A stretch of 64,000 nt of DNA from Polymorphospora lycopeni (GTDB lineage Bacteria; Actinomycetota; Actinomycetes; Mycobacteriales; Micromonosporaceae): positions 62,001 to 126,000 of the forward strand of contig NZ_JBCGDC010000002.1 in NCBI RefSeq assembly GCF_042237075.1, given 5' to 3'. A model generated the notes under the pieces. That model was not told the DNA's origin and searched no databases. It saw only the letters and a program-made list of their open reading frames with translations. Positions 35,889-43,862 of the stretch are shown here, piece by piece. The first letter of the stretch is position 1, and every line of letters begins with the position of its first letter. A program made the position numbers and the translations under genes.

Positions 35889-37049
35889 GTGACGCACGTG
35901 ACTGAGCGCGGCGGCGTAGAAAGCGGACCGAACGGTGGCGCCGACGGCGGCGACAAGCAGGTCTGGACCGCGGGAACCGGCCGCACCGGCCGCAAGCGCA
36001 CCGTGACGTACGCGGACGCGGGGGTCTCGATCCACGCCGGGGACCGCGCCGTCGAGCTGCTGAAGTCGAAGGTCAAGCGCACGATGCGCCCCGAGGTGAT
36101 GGGCGATCTCGGCGGGTTCGCCGGGCTCTTCCGGCTCAACACGCAGAAATACCAGAACCCGATCCTGGCGTCGTCGACCGACGGCGTCGGCACCAAGCTG
36201 GTCATCGCCCAGCAGCTCGACATCCACGACACCGTCGGCATCGACCTGGTCGCGATGGTCGTCGACGACCTGGTGGCCTGTGGGGCCGAGCCGCTGTTCC
36301 TGCTCGACTACATCGCCTGCGGCGAGGTCGTGCCGGACAAGGTGGCCGAGATCGGCGCGGGCATCGCCGACGGCTGCCGTTACGCGGGCTGCGCCCTGCT
36401 CGGTGGCGAGACCGCCGAGCACCCCGGGGTGCTGCGTCCCGACGAGTACGACGTGTCGGCGACCGGGGTCGGCGTGGTGGAGGAGAGTGAGATCCTCGGC
36501 CGGGACCGGGTCGAGGTCGGCGACGTGGTCATCGCCATGCGGTCGTCCGGTCTGCACTCCAACGGCTTCTCGCTCGTGCGCCACGTGCTGCTCGGGGCCG
36601 GGCGGATGCGGCTCGACACGGTGATCGACGACTTCGGCCCGCAGCGCACGCTGGGCGAGGAGCTTCTCACCCCGACCAAGATCTACGCGCAGGACTGCCT
36701 CAAGCTGATCGAGGAGTGCGAGGTGCGCGCCCTGGCCCACGTGACCGGCGGCGGCATTCCCGGCAACCTCGTACGCATTCTGCCCGAGCACGTCGACGCC
36801 GTGGTCAACCGGTCGACCTGGCGGCCGCAGCCGATCTTCGACCTGGTGCAGGCCAAGGGGCGCATCGAGGACCCGGAGATGGAGTCGACCTTCAACATGG
36901 GGATCGGCATGTTCGCCATCGTCTCGGCCGAGGACGCCGACCGGGCGCTGGCGCTGCTGGCCGGCCGTGGACTCGACGCATGGCAGGCCGGGGAGATCAT
37001 CGAGGGCACCGGGACCGTGCAGATGATCGGTCACCACACCCGAGGCTGA
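35889..37049 (+). CDS. purM: Phosphoribosylformylglycinamidine cyclo-ligase (AIR synthetase)
   Basis: 386 aa, GTG start with GAGGGGAAGAA upstream. Converts FGAM to AIR with ATP. Core begins near residue 37 (VTYADAGVSIHAGD); SSTDGVGTKLVIA, VDDLVACGAEPLF, LGGETAEHPG and HVTGGGIPGNLVRILP are the usual blocks. The first ~35 residues (Gly/Thr-rich) are longer than average. Follows purF by 110 bases. Confidence 0.97.
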   Translation: MTHVTERGGVESGPNGGADGGDKQVWTAGTGRTGRKRTVTYADAGVSIHAGDRAVELLKSKVKRTMRPEVMGDLGGFAGLFRLNTQKYQNPILASSTDGVGTKLVIAQQLDIHDTVGIDLVAMVVDDLVACGAEPLFLLDYIACGEVVPDKVAEIGAGIADGCRYAGCALLGGETAEHPGVLRPDEYDVSATGVGVVEESEILGRDRVEVGDVVIAMRSSGLHSNGFSLVRHVLLGAGRMRLDTVIDDFGPQRTLGEELLTPTKIYAQDCLKLIEECEVRALAHVTGGGIPGNLVRILPEHVDAVVNRSTWRPQPIFDLVQAKGRIEDPEMESTFNMGIGMFAIVSAEDADRALALLAGRGLDAWQAGEIIEGTGTVQMIGHHTRG

Positions 37050-37064
37050 GGCGATCATCGATCA

Positions 37065-37137
37065 ATGGCCGGCTGGATAGCTGCCCAGGGGTTCACCTGG
37101 CCGGCCATCTCCACCTAGCCTGAGGTGCGCCTCAGGC
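37065..37137 (+). promoter_or_regulatory. purM terminator candidate and palindrome before the RiPP maturase gene
   Basis: Two structures. Arms ATGGCCGG (37065-37072) and CCGGCCAT (37101-37108) may end purM transcription. A second palindrome, GCCTGAG-GTGCGC-CTCAGGC (37118-37137), lies directly before the GGAGG ribosome site of the maturase gene. A possible promoter is TTCACC (37092-37097) and TAGCCT (37116-37121), 18 bases apart. An operator or a translation-limiting hairpin are both possible. Confidence 0.4.
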
Positions 37138-37150
37138 GGGAGGAGGGATC

Positions 37151-38284
37151 TTGACCGGCCAACGGCAGGTGTTCACGGGGATGCGCGGCATCGCCACGGT
37201 TCCGACCTACGTGGTGATGCAGCCGACCACCCTGTGCAACCTCGACTGCGCCTACTGCTACCTGCCGTTCCGCGCCGACGACCGGAAGATGTCGCCGGCG
37301 GTCGCCGCCGCGGTCGCCGGCCCGGTCAACGGGTGGTCCCGCGATTCCCGGTTCTCCGTCGTCTGGCACGGCGGCGAGCCGCTCGCGGCCGGCCGTGAGC
37401 ACCTCACGGAACTGCTGCGGCCGTTCGCCCCGGACGTCGAACACCATCTCCAGACCAACGCGACCCTGATCGACGACGCCTGGTGCGAGTTCTTCGCGGC
37501 CAACGACATCCGGGTCAGCGTGAGCGTCGACGGGCCACGGGCCCGCAACGCCGACCGGGTGACGCGGGGCGGCCGGCCGTCGTACGACCGGATCCGGCGC
37601 GGCATCGAGGCGCTGCGCCGGCACGGCATCCCGTTCTCCGCGCTGTGTGTGGTCAACCGGCCCGCGCCGGGGCTGGCGACCGAACTGTACGACTACTTCC
37701 TCGACCTCGGCTGTGAGGTGCTCGGCATCAACATCGAGGAGACCGAGGGAGTGAATCTCCGTACGAACGATCATCCCGCGGCGGCGGTCCGTGCCTTCTG
37801 GGCCGAGCTGGTCGCCGCGTGGCGCCGCGATCCGCGGATCCACCTGCGCGAGGTCGAGTGGTCGCTGCGGTACGCGGCCGCGGTGCTCGACGGCACCGCC
37901 GACGCCGTCCTGCCGCGCCAGTTGGACCCGATTCCCACCATCGGGTACGACGGCTCGGTGGTGCTGCTCTCGCCCGAGCTGGCCGGGTTCTCCGACCCTC
38001 GCTACGGTGACTTCACCAGCGGAAACGTTCTGGCGACGCCGCTGCCGGAGATCCTGGCCACGGCGCACCGGCTCGGCTGGATCCGGGAGTTTCTCGACGG
38101 GGTGGAAGCCTGCCGGTCCAGTTGTCCCTATTTCGGGTTCTGCGGAGGCGCCCACGCTGCCAACCGTTTCTTCGAGCACGGGCGTTTCGACGGTACGCAG
38201 ACCAACCACTGCCGCAACAGCAAGATCCGTCTACTGGAGGGAGTGTTGGACCATGCCCGAGACCACGAGCGTTCGGCAGCCTGA
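37151..38284 (+). CDS. amcB: Cyclophane-forming radical SAM/SPASM peptide maturase (AmcB-type)
   Basis: 377 aa from a TTG at 37151 with GGAGGGATC upstream; an in-frame ATG at 37190 would also keep the core. Radical SAM cluster motif CNLDCAYC (Cys29, 33, 36) after VVMQPTT, glycine-rich WHGGEPL, QTNATLID and SVSVDGPR blocks. The C-terminal SPASM-like domain has Cys321, Cys325, Cys331 and Cys354 (CRSSC...FCGGAHAANRFF...HC) for auxiliary Fe-S clusters. Such enzymes join an aromatic ring carbon to the beta carbon of a residue two positions on. It overlaps the precursor gene by 32 bases. The AmcB assignment rests on my recognition of the precursor core. Confidence 0.85.
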   Translation: MTGQRQVFTGMRGIATVPTYVVMQPTTLCNLDCAYCYLPFRADDRKMSPAVAAAVAGPVNGWSRDSRFSVVWHGGEPLAAGREHLTELLRPFAPDVEHHLQTNATLIDDAWCEFFAANDIRVSVSVDGPRARNADRVTRGGRPSYDRIRRGIEALRRHGIPFSALCVVNRPAPGLATELYDYFLDLGCEVLGINIEETEGVNLRTNDHPAAAVRAFWAELVAAWRRDPRIHLREVEWSLRYAAAVLDGTADAVLPRQLDPIPTIGYDGSVVLLSPELAGFSDPRYGDFTSGNVLATPLPEILATAHRLGWIREFLDGVEACRSSCPYFGFCGGAHAANRFFEHGRFDGTQTNHCRNSKIRLLEGVLDHARDHERSAA

Positions 38285-38498
38285 TCACGTCGAGGACGAG
38301 GTTTTCGACCCGGTCGCCGAACGGGTGCACGGAACCCGGGCGGGACTCACCGCGCTGCTGCGCGAGGCGGAGGAGGCACGCGTCCGCCGTGCCGAGGTGA
38401 CAGCACCGGGTGCTGCCGAGGGGTCCAGCGCGGTCTGTGCGTGGAACCACTTCGAGAACATCCCGACGTTCTACAACTGGAACAACCGGCCGCGCTGA
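38253..38498 (+). CDS. amcA: RiPP precursor peptide with multiple aromatic-X-Asn triads (AmcA-type)
   Basis: 81 aa from the ATG at 38253, inside the end of the maturase gene. Acidic, helical leader (residues ~10-55: VEDEVFDP, LTALLREAEEARVRR) and a C-terminal core from Cys62: CAWNHFENIPTFYNWNNRPR is the last 20 residues. The core contains four aromatic-X-X triads, W64-N-H66, F67-E-N69, F73-Y-N75 and W76-N-N78, three ending in Asn. These match substrates of three-residue cyclophane synthases and what I recall of actinobacterial multiple-cyclophane RiPPs. No protease or exporter gene is adjacent. Confidence 0.85.
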   Translation: MPETTSVRQPDHVEDEVFDPVAERVHGTRAGLTALLREAEEARVRRAEVTAPGAAEGSSAVCAWNHFENIPTFYNWNNRPR

Positions 38499-38531
38499 GC
38501 TGGTTTGTCAGACACTTTCGGTGCAGCCGAA

Positions 38532-38580
38532 CGAGGGCTTGTCACGGTCTGGGCGGGACGCCCACCGTGGCAAGCCCTCG
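38532..38580 (+). terminator. Strong terminator after the RiPP cassette
   Basis: Seventeen-base arms (38532-38548 / 38564-38580) with one mismatch, CGAGGGCTTG.CACGGT, and a nested GGGC/GCCC. It lies 33 bases past the precursor stop and closes the cassette. Confidence 0.85.
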
Positions 38581-38631
38581 ATCACGTCGGAAACCGGGCT
38601 GGACGAAACCTGCTGTGCCCACGGACATACG

Positions 38632-38659
38632 TGAGCACGCGGGCGTTACCGCGTGCTCA
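38632..38659. terminator. Terminator between RiPP cassette and DUF3073
   Basis: Perfect 11-base arms (TGAGCACGCGG / CCGCGTGCTCA) with a 6-base loop, 14 bases past the end of the leftward DUF3073 gene. Probably its terminator. Confidence 0.8.
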
Positions 38660-38673
38660 GATGCGACCGGAGA

Positions 38674-38886
38674 TCAGCGGGCCGGCGGCGACCAGTTACG
38701 GTCGTCGTCCGTGTCGTCCTCGTCATCGTCGTCGACATACTCTTTGTAGTCGTCGTCGAAGTCGCGGTCAGACTTCCCACTGCCCGCCAGTTCACGCTGC
38801 AGTGCAGTGAGGTCGGTGTTCGGGGAGTGGTACTTCAACTCCCGGGCCACCTTCGTCTGCTTGGCCTTAGCACGGCCGCGCCCCAT
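38674..38886 (-). CDS. DUF3073 family protein
   Basis: 70 aa from the ATG at 38886. Basic N-terminus MGRGRAKAKQTKVARELKY, then PNTDLTALQRELAG, and a very acidic Asp-rich C-terminus. This is the standard DUF3073 pattern of actinobacteria, usually next to purM. Here the RiPP cassette separates the two. Function unknown. Confidence 0.92.
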   Translation of the reverse strand: MGRGRAKAKQTKVARELKYHSPNTDLTALQRELAGSGKSDRDFDDDYKEYVDDDDEDDTDDDRNWSPPAR

Positions 38887-39120
38887 GGCTCGACCCCCTC
38901 GCACAGAATTCGGGGCAGCCCGAAGGCGGGCCCCGATGACGTCAGGCATCTCTCGTGGCTCTTACGGTACATGGGGATGGCCAGGTTCGGCACCTCGGGT
39001 TACCTACCGGAGTCTCCGCGCGTCCTCGCAGATGGTCACGGTGCGCCTGATTTCGACCTGTAAGGAGCGGCATGGGAAGTCAGTCATGACCGGACGGGCT
39101 TCCGGCCGCTCCCACGACGG

Positions 39121-40203
39121 TCAGGACAGGTGGATCGTACGCAGCCTGCCCACCTCGGCCATCCGGCGCTCCGCGAGCCGGTCGGCGGCCGCCGCCGGCG
39201 GCACCCCCTCGGCGTCGGCCAGCCGGAGGATCTCCCGGGTGGTGTCGAAGATCCGGGTCGCCCGCAGTTTCGCCCGTTCGAAGTTGAACCCCTCGATCTC
39301 GTCGGCGACCTGGATCACTCCGCCCGCGTTCACCACGTAGTCCGGGGTGTAGAGGATGCCCCGGTCGGCGAGCAGCTTGTCGATCCCCGGGTGGGCGAGC
39401 TGGTTGTTCGCACCACCGGTGACCACCCTGGCCCGCAGGGTCGCCACGGTGTCGTCGTCGAGCGCACCGCCGAGCGCGCAGGGGGCGTACACGTCGATGT
39501 CGGCGGCGACCAGCGCCGCGGTGTCCGCGACCAGGTCGACCTGCGGGTACGTCTCGCGCGCCCAGCGCAGGGCGGATTCGCTGACGTCGGTCGCCACGAC
39601 CGACGCGCCGTCGTCCAGGAGGTGGGCGGTCAGGTGCTTGCCGACCTTGCCCAGCCCGGCCACGCCGACCCGGCGGCCGGCCAGCGTCGGGCTGCCCCAC
39701 ACGTGCTCCGCGGCGGCCCGCATCCCCTGGAAGACACCCCAGGCGGTGAGGACCGACGAGTCGCCGGCGCCGCCGTGTTCGACACTGCGGCCGGTCACGA
39801 ACCGGGTCTCGCGGGCGATCACGTCCATGTCGGCGACGTAGGTGCCGACGTCGCAGGCGGTGTAGTAGCGGCCGCCGAGCGACTGCACGAACCGACCGTA
39901 CGCGCGCAGCAGCGCCTCGGACTTGTCCAGCTCGGGGTCGCCCCAGATGACGGCCTTGCCGCCGCCGAGGTCGAGGCCGGCGAGGGCGTTCTTGTACGCC
40001 ATCCCGCGCGAGAGGTCGAGCACGTCGTTCAGTGCCGCGTCTTCGTTCGTATAGGGGTAGAAACGTGTGCCGCCCAGCGCGGGGCCGAGCGCGGTGGAGT
40101 AGATGCCGATGATCGCCTTGAGACCGGTGTGCCGATCCTGGCAGAAGACGACCTGCTCGTGCCCGGCCGGATCCTGGCCGCCGGTGCTGGTGAATACGCC
40201 CAT
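39121..40203 (-). CDS. vdh: Valine (Glu/Leu/Phe/Val-type) dehydrogenase
   Basis: 360 aa, ATG start. NAD-dependent oxidative deamination of branched-chain amino acids, feeding acyl-CoA precursors. Catalytic region GPALGGTRFYPY, MAYKNALAGLDLGGGKAV with the active-site Lys, and the Rossmann motif GVAGLGKVGKHL near residue 180; GGANNQLAHP and NAGGVIQV follow. Leu and Val enzymes are hard to tell apart by sequence; the position near bldC matches the Streptomyces vdh locus. Confidence 0.92.
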   Translation of the reverse strand: MGVFTSTGGQDPAGHEQVVFCQDRHTGLKAIIGIYSTALGPALGGTRFYPYTNEDAALNDVLDLSRGMAYKNALAGLDLGGGKAVIWGDPELDKSEALLRAYGRFVQSLGGRYYTACDVGTYVADMDVIARETRFVTGRSVEHGGAGDSSVLTAWGVFQGMRAAAEHVWGSPTLAGRRVGVAGLGKVGKHLTAHLLDDGASVVATDVSESALRWARETYPQVDLVADTAALVAADIDVYAPCALGGALDDDTVATLRARVVTGGANNQLAHPGIDKLLADRGILYTPDYVVNAGGVIQVADEIEGFNFERAKLRATRIFDTTREILRLADAEGVPPAAAADRLAERRMAEVGRLRTIHLS

Positions 40204-40386
40204 GCTTGCTCCTGGTGACGGTGTGTGCCCTTGTGGGGCACGGACCTCGGGGTGGTGCCCGGCGGGGTGTTGCCGGTGCCGCCGAGCCTAGGCCCGGTCG
40301 GGAGGGCCCGCCAGGCGCCCTGGGCCATTCGAACCGATCGGTGGTGCTGTAAGCAGCGAAGTTCCGTTTCGTGGGAGGATCGCGCC

Positions 40387-41226
40387 GTGCCGTCGCTCTT
40401 CGCTTCGTATCTCCGGGTCTACGAGCCGCTGACCGCCTTCGATCGGGAGCGCCAGGTCTTCTGGCGCCGGTACGTCAGACAGGGGCGGGCGGTGGCGCCG
40501 CTGGACGGCCCGGTGCGACAGCGTACGGCGGTGATCGAGGCGCTCGGTGCCGGCTGGAGCAGGCTGCCCGACCTGCCCGAAGAGGCTTACGTGCTGGAGA
40601 CCGACGACACCCTCCTGGTCTGCCCGTGGAACCTGCGGGTACGGGTGGCCGAGGCGGCGCTCAGTGCCCGGGACGGCGTCCCGTCGGTGCTGGCCGACGC
40701 GTTCGTCCCGCCGATCCTGGCCGGCCAGGCCAAGGCGGTGATCGACGACTGGCGCAGCGGTGCCCGGGTGCTGGAGCACGGGGTGCCCCGGGTGCACGAG
40801 CAGATCTCCACCTGGGGCGTGCCGCTGCGGTGGTTCGTCTTCGTCGACGCCGAGGAGCGGGAGTTGACGTTGCGGGCGGGCGGCCGGGCGCTGCGCTACC
40901 GCACCGAGATCTCGAAGGCTCGGCGGCGGGCGTCCCGGGGCCTGTCGGTGTTGCGCAAGTCGGTGGGTGACGCGCCGATCACCCAGGCGGTGGAGGAGGG
41001 GGCCCGGTGGCTGGAGGAGTTCCACCCGCGTTCGGTCGTCGAACTCGACTACGGCGGCCTCGTCGACCTGCTCGACGATGAGGCGCTGGAGGGTGACGAC
41101 TCGCCCCAACTGGTGGCGGCCGGGCTCGCCGGGCTGTCCCGGGGCAACAGCGAGGCGGCCACGAAGGCTTACGAGACCCTGGTCGCGCGGTGGCGGGACG
41201 TCCAGCTCAGGGAGCGCCGCAACTAG
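40387..41226 (+). CDS. Conserved actinobacterial hypothetical protein
   Basis: 279 aa from the GTG at 40387 (TGGGAGGA 8 bases upstream). No signal peptide or membrane helix. Conserved-looking blocks: SYLRVYEPLTAFDRERQ, LVCPWNLRVRVAEAALSA, STWGVPLRWFVFVD, and a basic RYRTEISKARRRASRGL. It sits between vdh and bldC, as does an unknown gene of Streptomyces. Function unknown. Confidence 0.85.
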   Translation: MPSLFASYLRVYEPLTAFDRERQVFWRRYVRQGRAVAPLDGPVRQRTAVIEALGAGWSRLPDLPEEAYVLETDDTLLVCPWNLRVRVAEAALSARDGVPSVLADAFVPPILAGQAKAVIDDWRSGARVLEHGVPRVHEQISTWGVPLRWFVFVDAEERELTLRAGGRALRYRTEISKARRRASRGLSVLRKSVGDAPITQAVEEGARWLEEFHPRSVVELDYGGLVDLLDDEALEGDDSPQLVAAGLAGLSRGNSEAATKAYETLVARWRDVQLRERRN

Positions 41227-41494
41227 TCCGAAAATGCCCCAATCGTCCGCGCTGAGAGCGCTCCCAAAGCGAGGATCGCTCGTAGTGGGTACGCTACCAA
41301 CGGTGAGCAACTGTCCCAATAAGGCGGTTTCTGGTATATAAAATTTGGATAAATCGGTCATTGTTCGTCCGTCTATCCAGGGACCTTCGGCCGTTCGGCC
41401 CATGTCGGACATCGGGGACTAGCCGGACCATGGGATACGCGTCGGCCGGCGGGACCCCGGCCGATGTTCTTAGGTACCTGTGGAGGAGTGACCG
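41227..41494 (+). promoter_or_regulatory. bldC upstream region with AT-rich promoter block
   Basis: No gene. In strongly GC-rich surroundings there is an AT-rich block at 41331-41355 (TATATAAAATTTGGATAAAT) with two 9-base-phased pieces, AAATTTGGA and TAAATCGGT. An imperfect palindrome GTGGGTACGCTACCAAC lies at 41286-41302. These are candidates for the bldC promoter and regulator sites. Confidence 0.45.
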
Positions 41495-41704
41495 ATGGCG
41501 TCGCGTACGCATGAACCAGAGCCGCTACTCACACCGGCCGAGGTCGCGTCGATGTTCCGTGTCGACCCGAAGACCGTGACCCGGTGGGCGAAGGCGGGCA
41601 AGCTCAGCGCAATCCGCACGTTGGGCGGCCACCGTCGCTACCGCGAGTCGGAGGTTCGCGCCCTGCTGCAAGGCCAGATCCCCCAGCAACGCCAGGGCGA
41701 CTGA
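41495..41704 (+). CDS. bldC: Developmental regulator BldC
   Basis: 69 aa, ATG with GGAGGAG upstream. Stand-alone MerR-like winged helix: EPLLTPAEVASMFRVDPKTVTRWAKAGKL then SAIRTLGGHRRYRESEV. BldC of Streptomyces binds AT-rich direct repeats head to tail and controls the start of development. The sequence is close to identical over its DNA-binding core to what I know of Streptomyces BldC. Confidence 0.96.
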   Translation: MASRTHEPEPLLTPAEVASMFRVDPKTVTRWAKAGKLSAIRTLGGHRRYRESEVRALLQGQIPQQRQGD

Positions 41705-41729
41705 AAAACTCGGTCGATCGATCGTCGGT

Positions 41730-41772
41730 AAGGGACGGAACCCGCACGGGGAAGATGCGGGTGCCGTCCCTT
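41730..41772. terminator. Bidirectional terminator between bldC and the PPOX gene
   Basis: AAGGGACGG-A-ACCCGCA pairs with TGCGGGT-G-CCGTCCCTT (one bulge-like mismatch) around a 10-base loop. Runs of A and T flank it on both sides, so it can serve both convergent genes. Confidence 0.85.
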
Positions 41773-41812
41773 CTCCGTGTCGGATCACCGACCGGCTCCA
41801 CGTCGCCAGCTC

Positions 41813-42214
41813 TCAGGGGACCAGCACGATCCGGATGCCGACCGTGCCGTGCGCGCCCCGGCGGATCCGGCTGCCGAGCATGACCAGCCGGCCGAAGACC
41901 CCGTACTTCTTCTTCAGCAGTCCACGCACCCGCTCGGTGCTGGCCGGGTCGATCAGACTCGCCCGCGCGGGCACCTGCGGGCCGTGTGGCTTCCCCCGGA
42001 CGTCGCAGGCCGCGACGGTGGCCTCGCCGCTGCGCCGGATCCGCTTCACCTTGCCCGAGTCGGCGACCGTCCAGACGGCGAGGCTGTCGCCGTCCCGCAC
42101 CGCCCACACCGGAGTCGCCACCGCCCGGCCGTCCTTGCGGAACGTGGTCAGCAGGACGTACTTCTCGTCGCCGAGGCTTTCGAGGTCGGTCACGACAGCA
42201 AGGGTACGTCCCAT
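41813..42214 (-). CDS. PPOX-class F420-dependent oxidoreductase family protein
   Basis: 133 aa; ATG at 42214, with an in-frame GTG at 42193 (VTDLESLGDEKY) as an alternative. Split-barrel flavin fold: YVLLTTFRKDGRAVATPVWAV, LAVWTVADSGKVKRIRRSG, VAACDVRGKPHGPQV. Family members bind FMN or F420; actinobacterial ones mostly use F420. Substrate unknown. Confidence 0.87.
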   Translation of the reverse strand: MGRTLAVVTDLESLGDEKYVLLTTFRKDGRAVATPVWAVRDGDSLAVWTVADSGKVKRIRRSGEATVAACDVRGKPHGPQVPARASLIDPASTERVRGLLKKKYGVFGRLVMLGSRIRRGAHGTVGIRIVLVP

Positions 42215-42246
42215 CGATCGCCCGTACCGTCGGTAGTGTCAAGCTG

Positions 42247-43026
42247 GTGAAGGGTGAGCCGACGATCGGCGACGCGTTCGGCGAAGTCGTCCGGGACGCG
42301 CTGGCGGTGGCCACCGGCATCGGGCCGCGCCCGCTGGTCGGCGGGCGGCTGCCCCGCCCCGTCATCGAGATCATCGAGCGCGACGACGGCCTGATCAACG
42401 GCGCGCCGGCCGCCCACTACCTGGCCGGACCGGACGAGTGGCAGCCGTACGACCACCGGGCGGTCGACCGGGTCCACGGCGAGACGCTCGACATCGGGGT
42501 CGGCGCCGGCCGGATCGCCCTGCGGTTACAGGACCGCGGCGTCGCGGTCACCGGCCTGGACGTCTCCGCGGGGGCGCTGGCGGTGTGCCGGAAGCGGGGC
42601 GTACGCAGCCTGGTGCACGGCACCGTCGACCGGCACGCCTCGGACGGCCGCCGCTACGACACGTTCCTGCTGCTCGGCAACAACCTGGGCCTGCTGGAGG
42701 GGCGCGAACGGGCACCGGGGTTCCTCGCCGCGCTGGCGGCGATGGCCCGGCCCGGCGCGCAGGTGATCGCCCACGGCACGAATCCGTACGGCACCAGCGA
42801 TCCGGTGCACACCTCCTACCACGAGGCCAACCGGGCCCGGGGCCGGCTGGGCGGGCAGTTGCGGCTGCGGGTGCGCTACCGGGAGTTGAGCACGCCCTGG
42901 TTCGACTACCTGGTCTGCACCCCCGACGAGTTGGCCGGGATCGTGCACGGCACCGCGTGGCGGCTGGTCGACGTCGACATCACCGACGCCCCGTACTACC
43001 TGGCCACGCTGCGGTTGGGGAACTGA
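42247..43026 (+). CDS. SAM-dependent methyltransferase
   Basis: 259 aa from the GTG at 42247. Class I methyltransferase: SAM motif I is LDIGVGAGRIALRLQ (~88), then VTGLDVSAGALAVCR and YDTFLLLGNNLGLLEG. A long N-terminal helical region (GDAFGEVVRDALAVATG) and a C-terminal beta region (LRVRYRELSTPWFDYLV) suggest a small-molecule enzyme. Substrate unknown. Divergent from the PPOX gene. Confidence 0.85.
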   Translation: MKGEPTIGDAFGEVVRDALAVATGIGPRPLVGGRLPRPVIEIIERDDGLINGAPAAHYLAGPDEWQPYDHRAVDRVHGETLDIGVGAGRIALRLQDRGVAVTGLDVSAGALAVCRKRGVRSLVHGTVDRHASDGRRYDTFLLLGNNLGLLEGRERAPGFLAALAAMARPGAQVIAHGTNPYGTSDPVHTSYHEANRARGRLGGQLRLRVRYRELSTPWFDYLVCTPDELAGIVHGTAWRLVDVDITDAPYYLATLRLGN

Positions 43027-43077
43027 ACCGGCGGCCGGCCGGCAGGTGCTGACAGGGCCGAGAGGGCCGACAGGCGG

Positions 43078-43722
43078 TCAGCGTGGCGGCGGGGTGGCCG
43101 GGATGCCGGCGGTCAGGGCCGCGAACGCGGCCCGGCGGATTCTGGACGCCGGTCCGACCGGTCCGGCGTCGGCCGGCTCCGGCTCGGCGAGCCCGGCGCA
43201 CAGCGCGACGTCCCACGAGGTGACGGCCGCCCCCGCCACCAGCAGCGGGTACGGATGGTGCGGTGGCAGGCCGGTGCGTTCGGCGACGAAGTCGACGACC
43301 ACCTGCCGCAGGTCGTTCATCAGGGTGAGGTACATGCCGATCAGCGACGGCTGCTCGTCCATCAGCCGGATCCGCCGGGTGATCTGGCGTTGCTCGGCGG
43401 CGTCCAGGTCGAGGGCGTCGAGCACCGCCGCGACGGCCTCCAGCGGCGGCTGGTCGACCGCGGTCGCGGCGAGTTCGGTACGCAGCCGGGCCAGCCGCTG
43501 GTGGGCGACGTCGCCGAAGAGCACGTGCTGCTTGGACGAGAAGTAACGGAAGAAGGTGCGTACGGCGACCCCGGCCGCCTCGGCGATCTCCTCGACCGTG
43601 GTCTGCTCGTAGCCCTTCGCCGCGAACAGGGCGAGGGCCGCCTCCTCCAGCGCCGTACGGGTCTCCTGTTTACGCCGCTCGCGACGGCTCGGCGGCAGGC
43701 CGGAGCCGGGAGACGTCGTCAT
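43078..43722 (-). CDS. TetR family transcriptional regulator
   Basis: 214 aa from the ATG at 43722 (GTG 43728 possible). N-terminal HTH: RRKQETRTALEEAALALFAAKGYEQTTVEEIAEAAGVAVRTFFRYFSSKQHVLF, a textbook TetR pattern spread over ~52 residues. The C-terminal helical ligand domain is not assigned. Convergent with the methyltransferase; no obvious regulated exporter is adjacent, so its target is unclear. Confidence 0.92.
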   Translation of the reverse strand: MTTSPGSGLPPSRRERRKQETRTALEEAALALFAAKGYEQTTVEEIAEAAGVAVRTFFRYFSSKQHVLFGDVAHQRLARLRTELAATAVDQPPLEAVAAVLDALDLDAAEQRQITRRIRLMDEQPSLIGMYLTLMNDLRQVVVDFVAERTGLPPHHPYPLLVAGAAVTSWDVALCAGLAEPEPADAGPVGPASRIRRAAFAALTAGIPATPPPR

Positions 43723-43862
43723 GTCCACATGGTGGCACGGCCGATCATGATCAACTGAATCCGGACCGGCCGCCGCTGTCCGTGTCCCGGCCGATACTTT
43801 TCCTTCGTATCCTGGCGGACACTTTCCTCCGGATCGCGGCTGACAGGCGCTAGCGTCAATGT

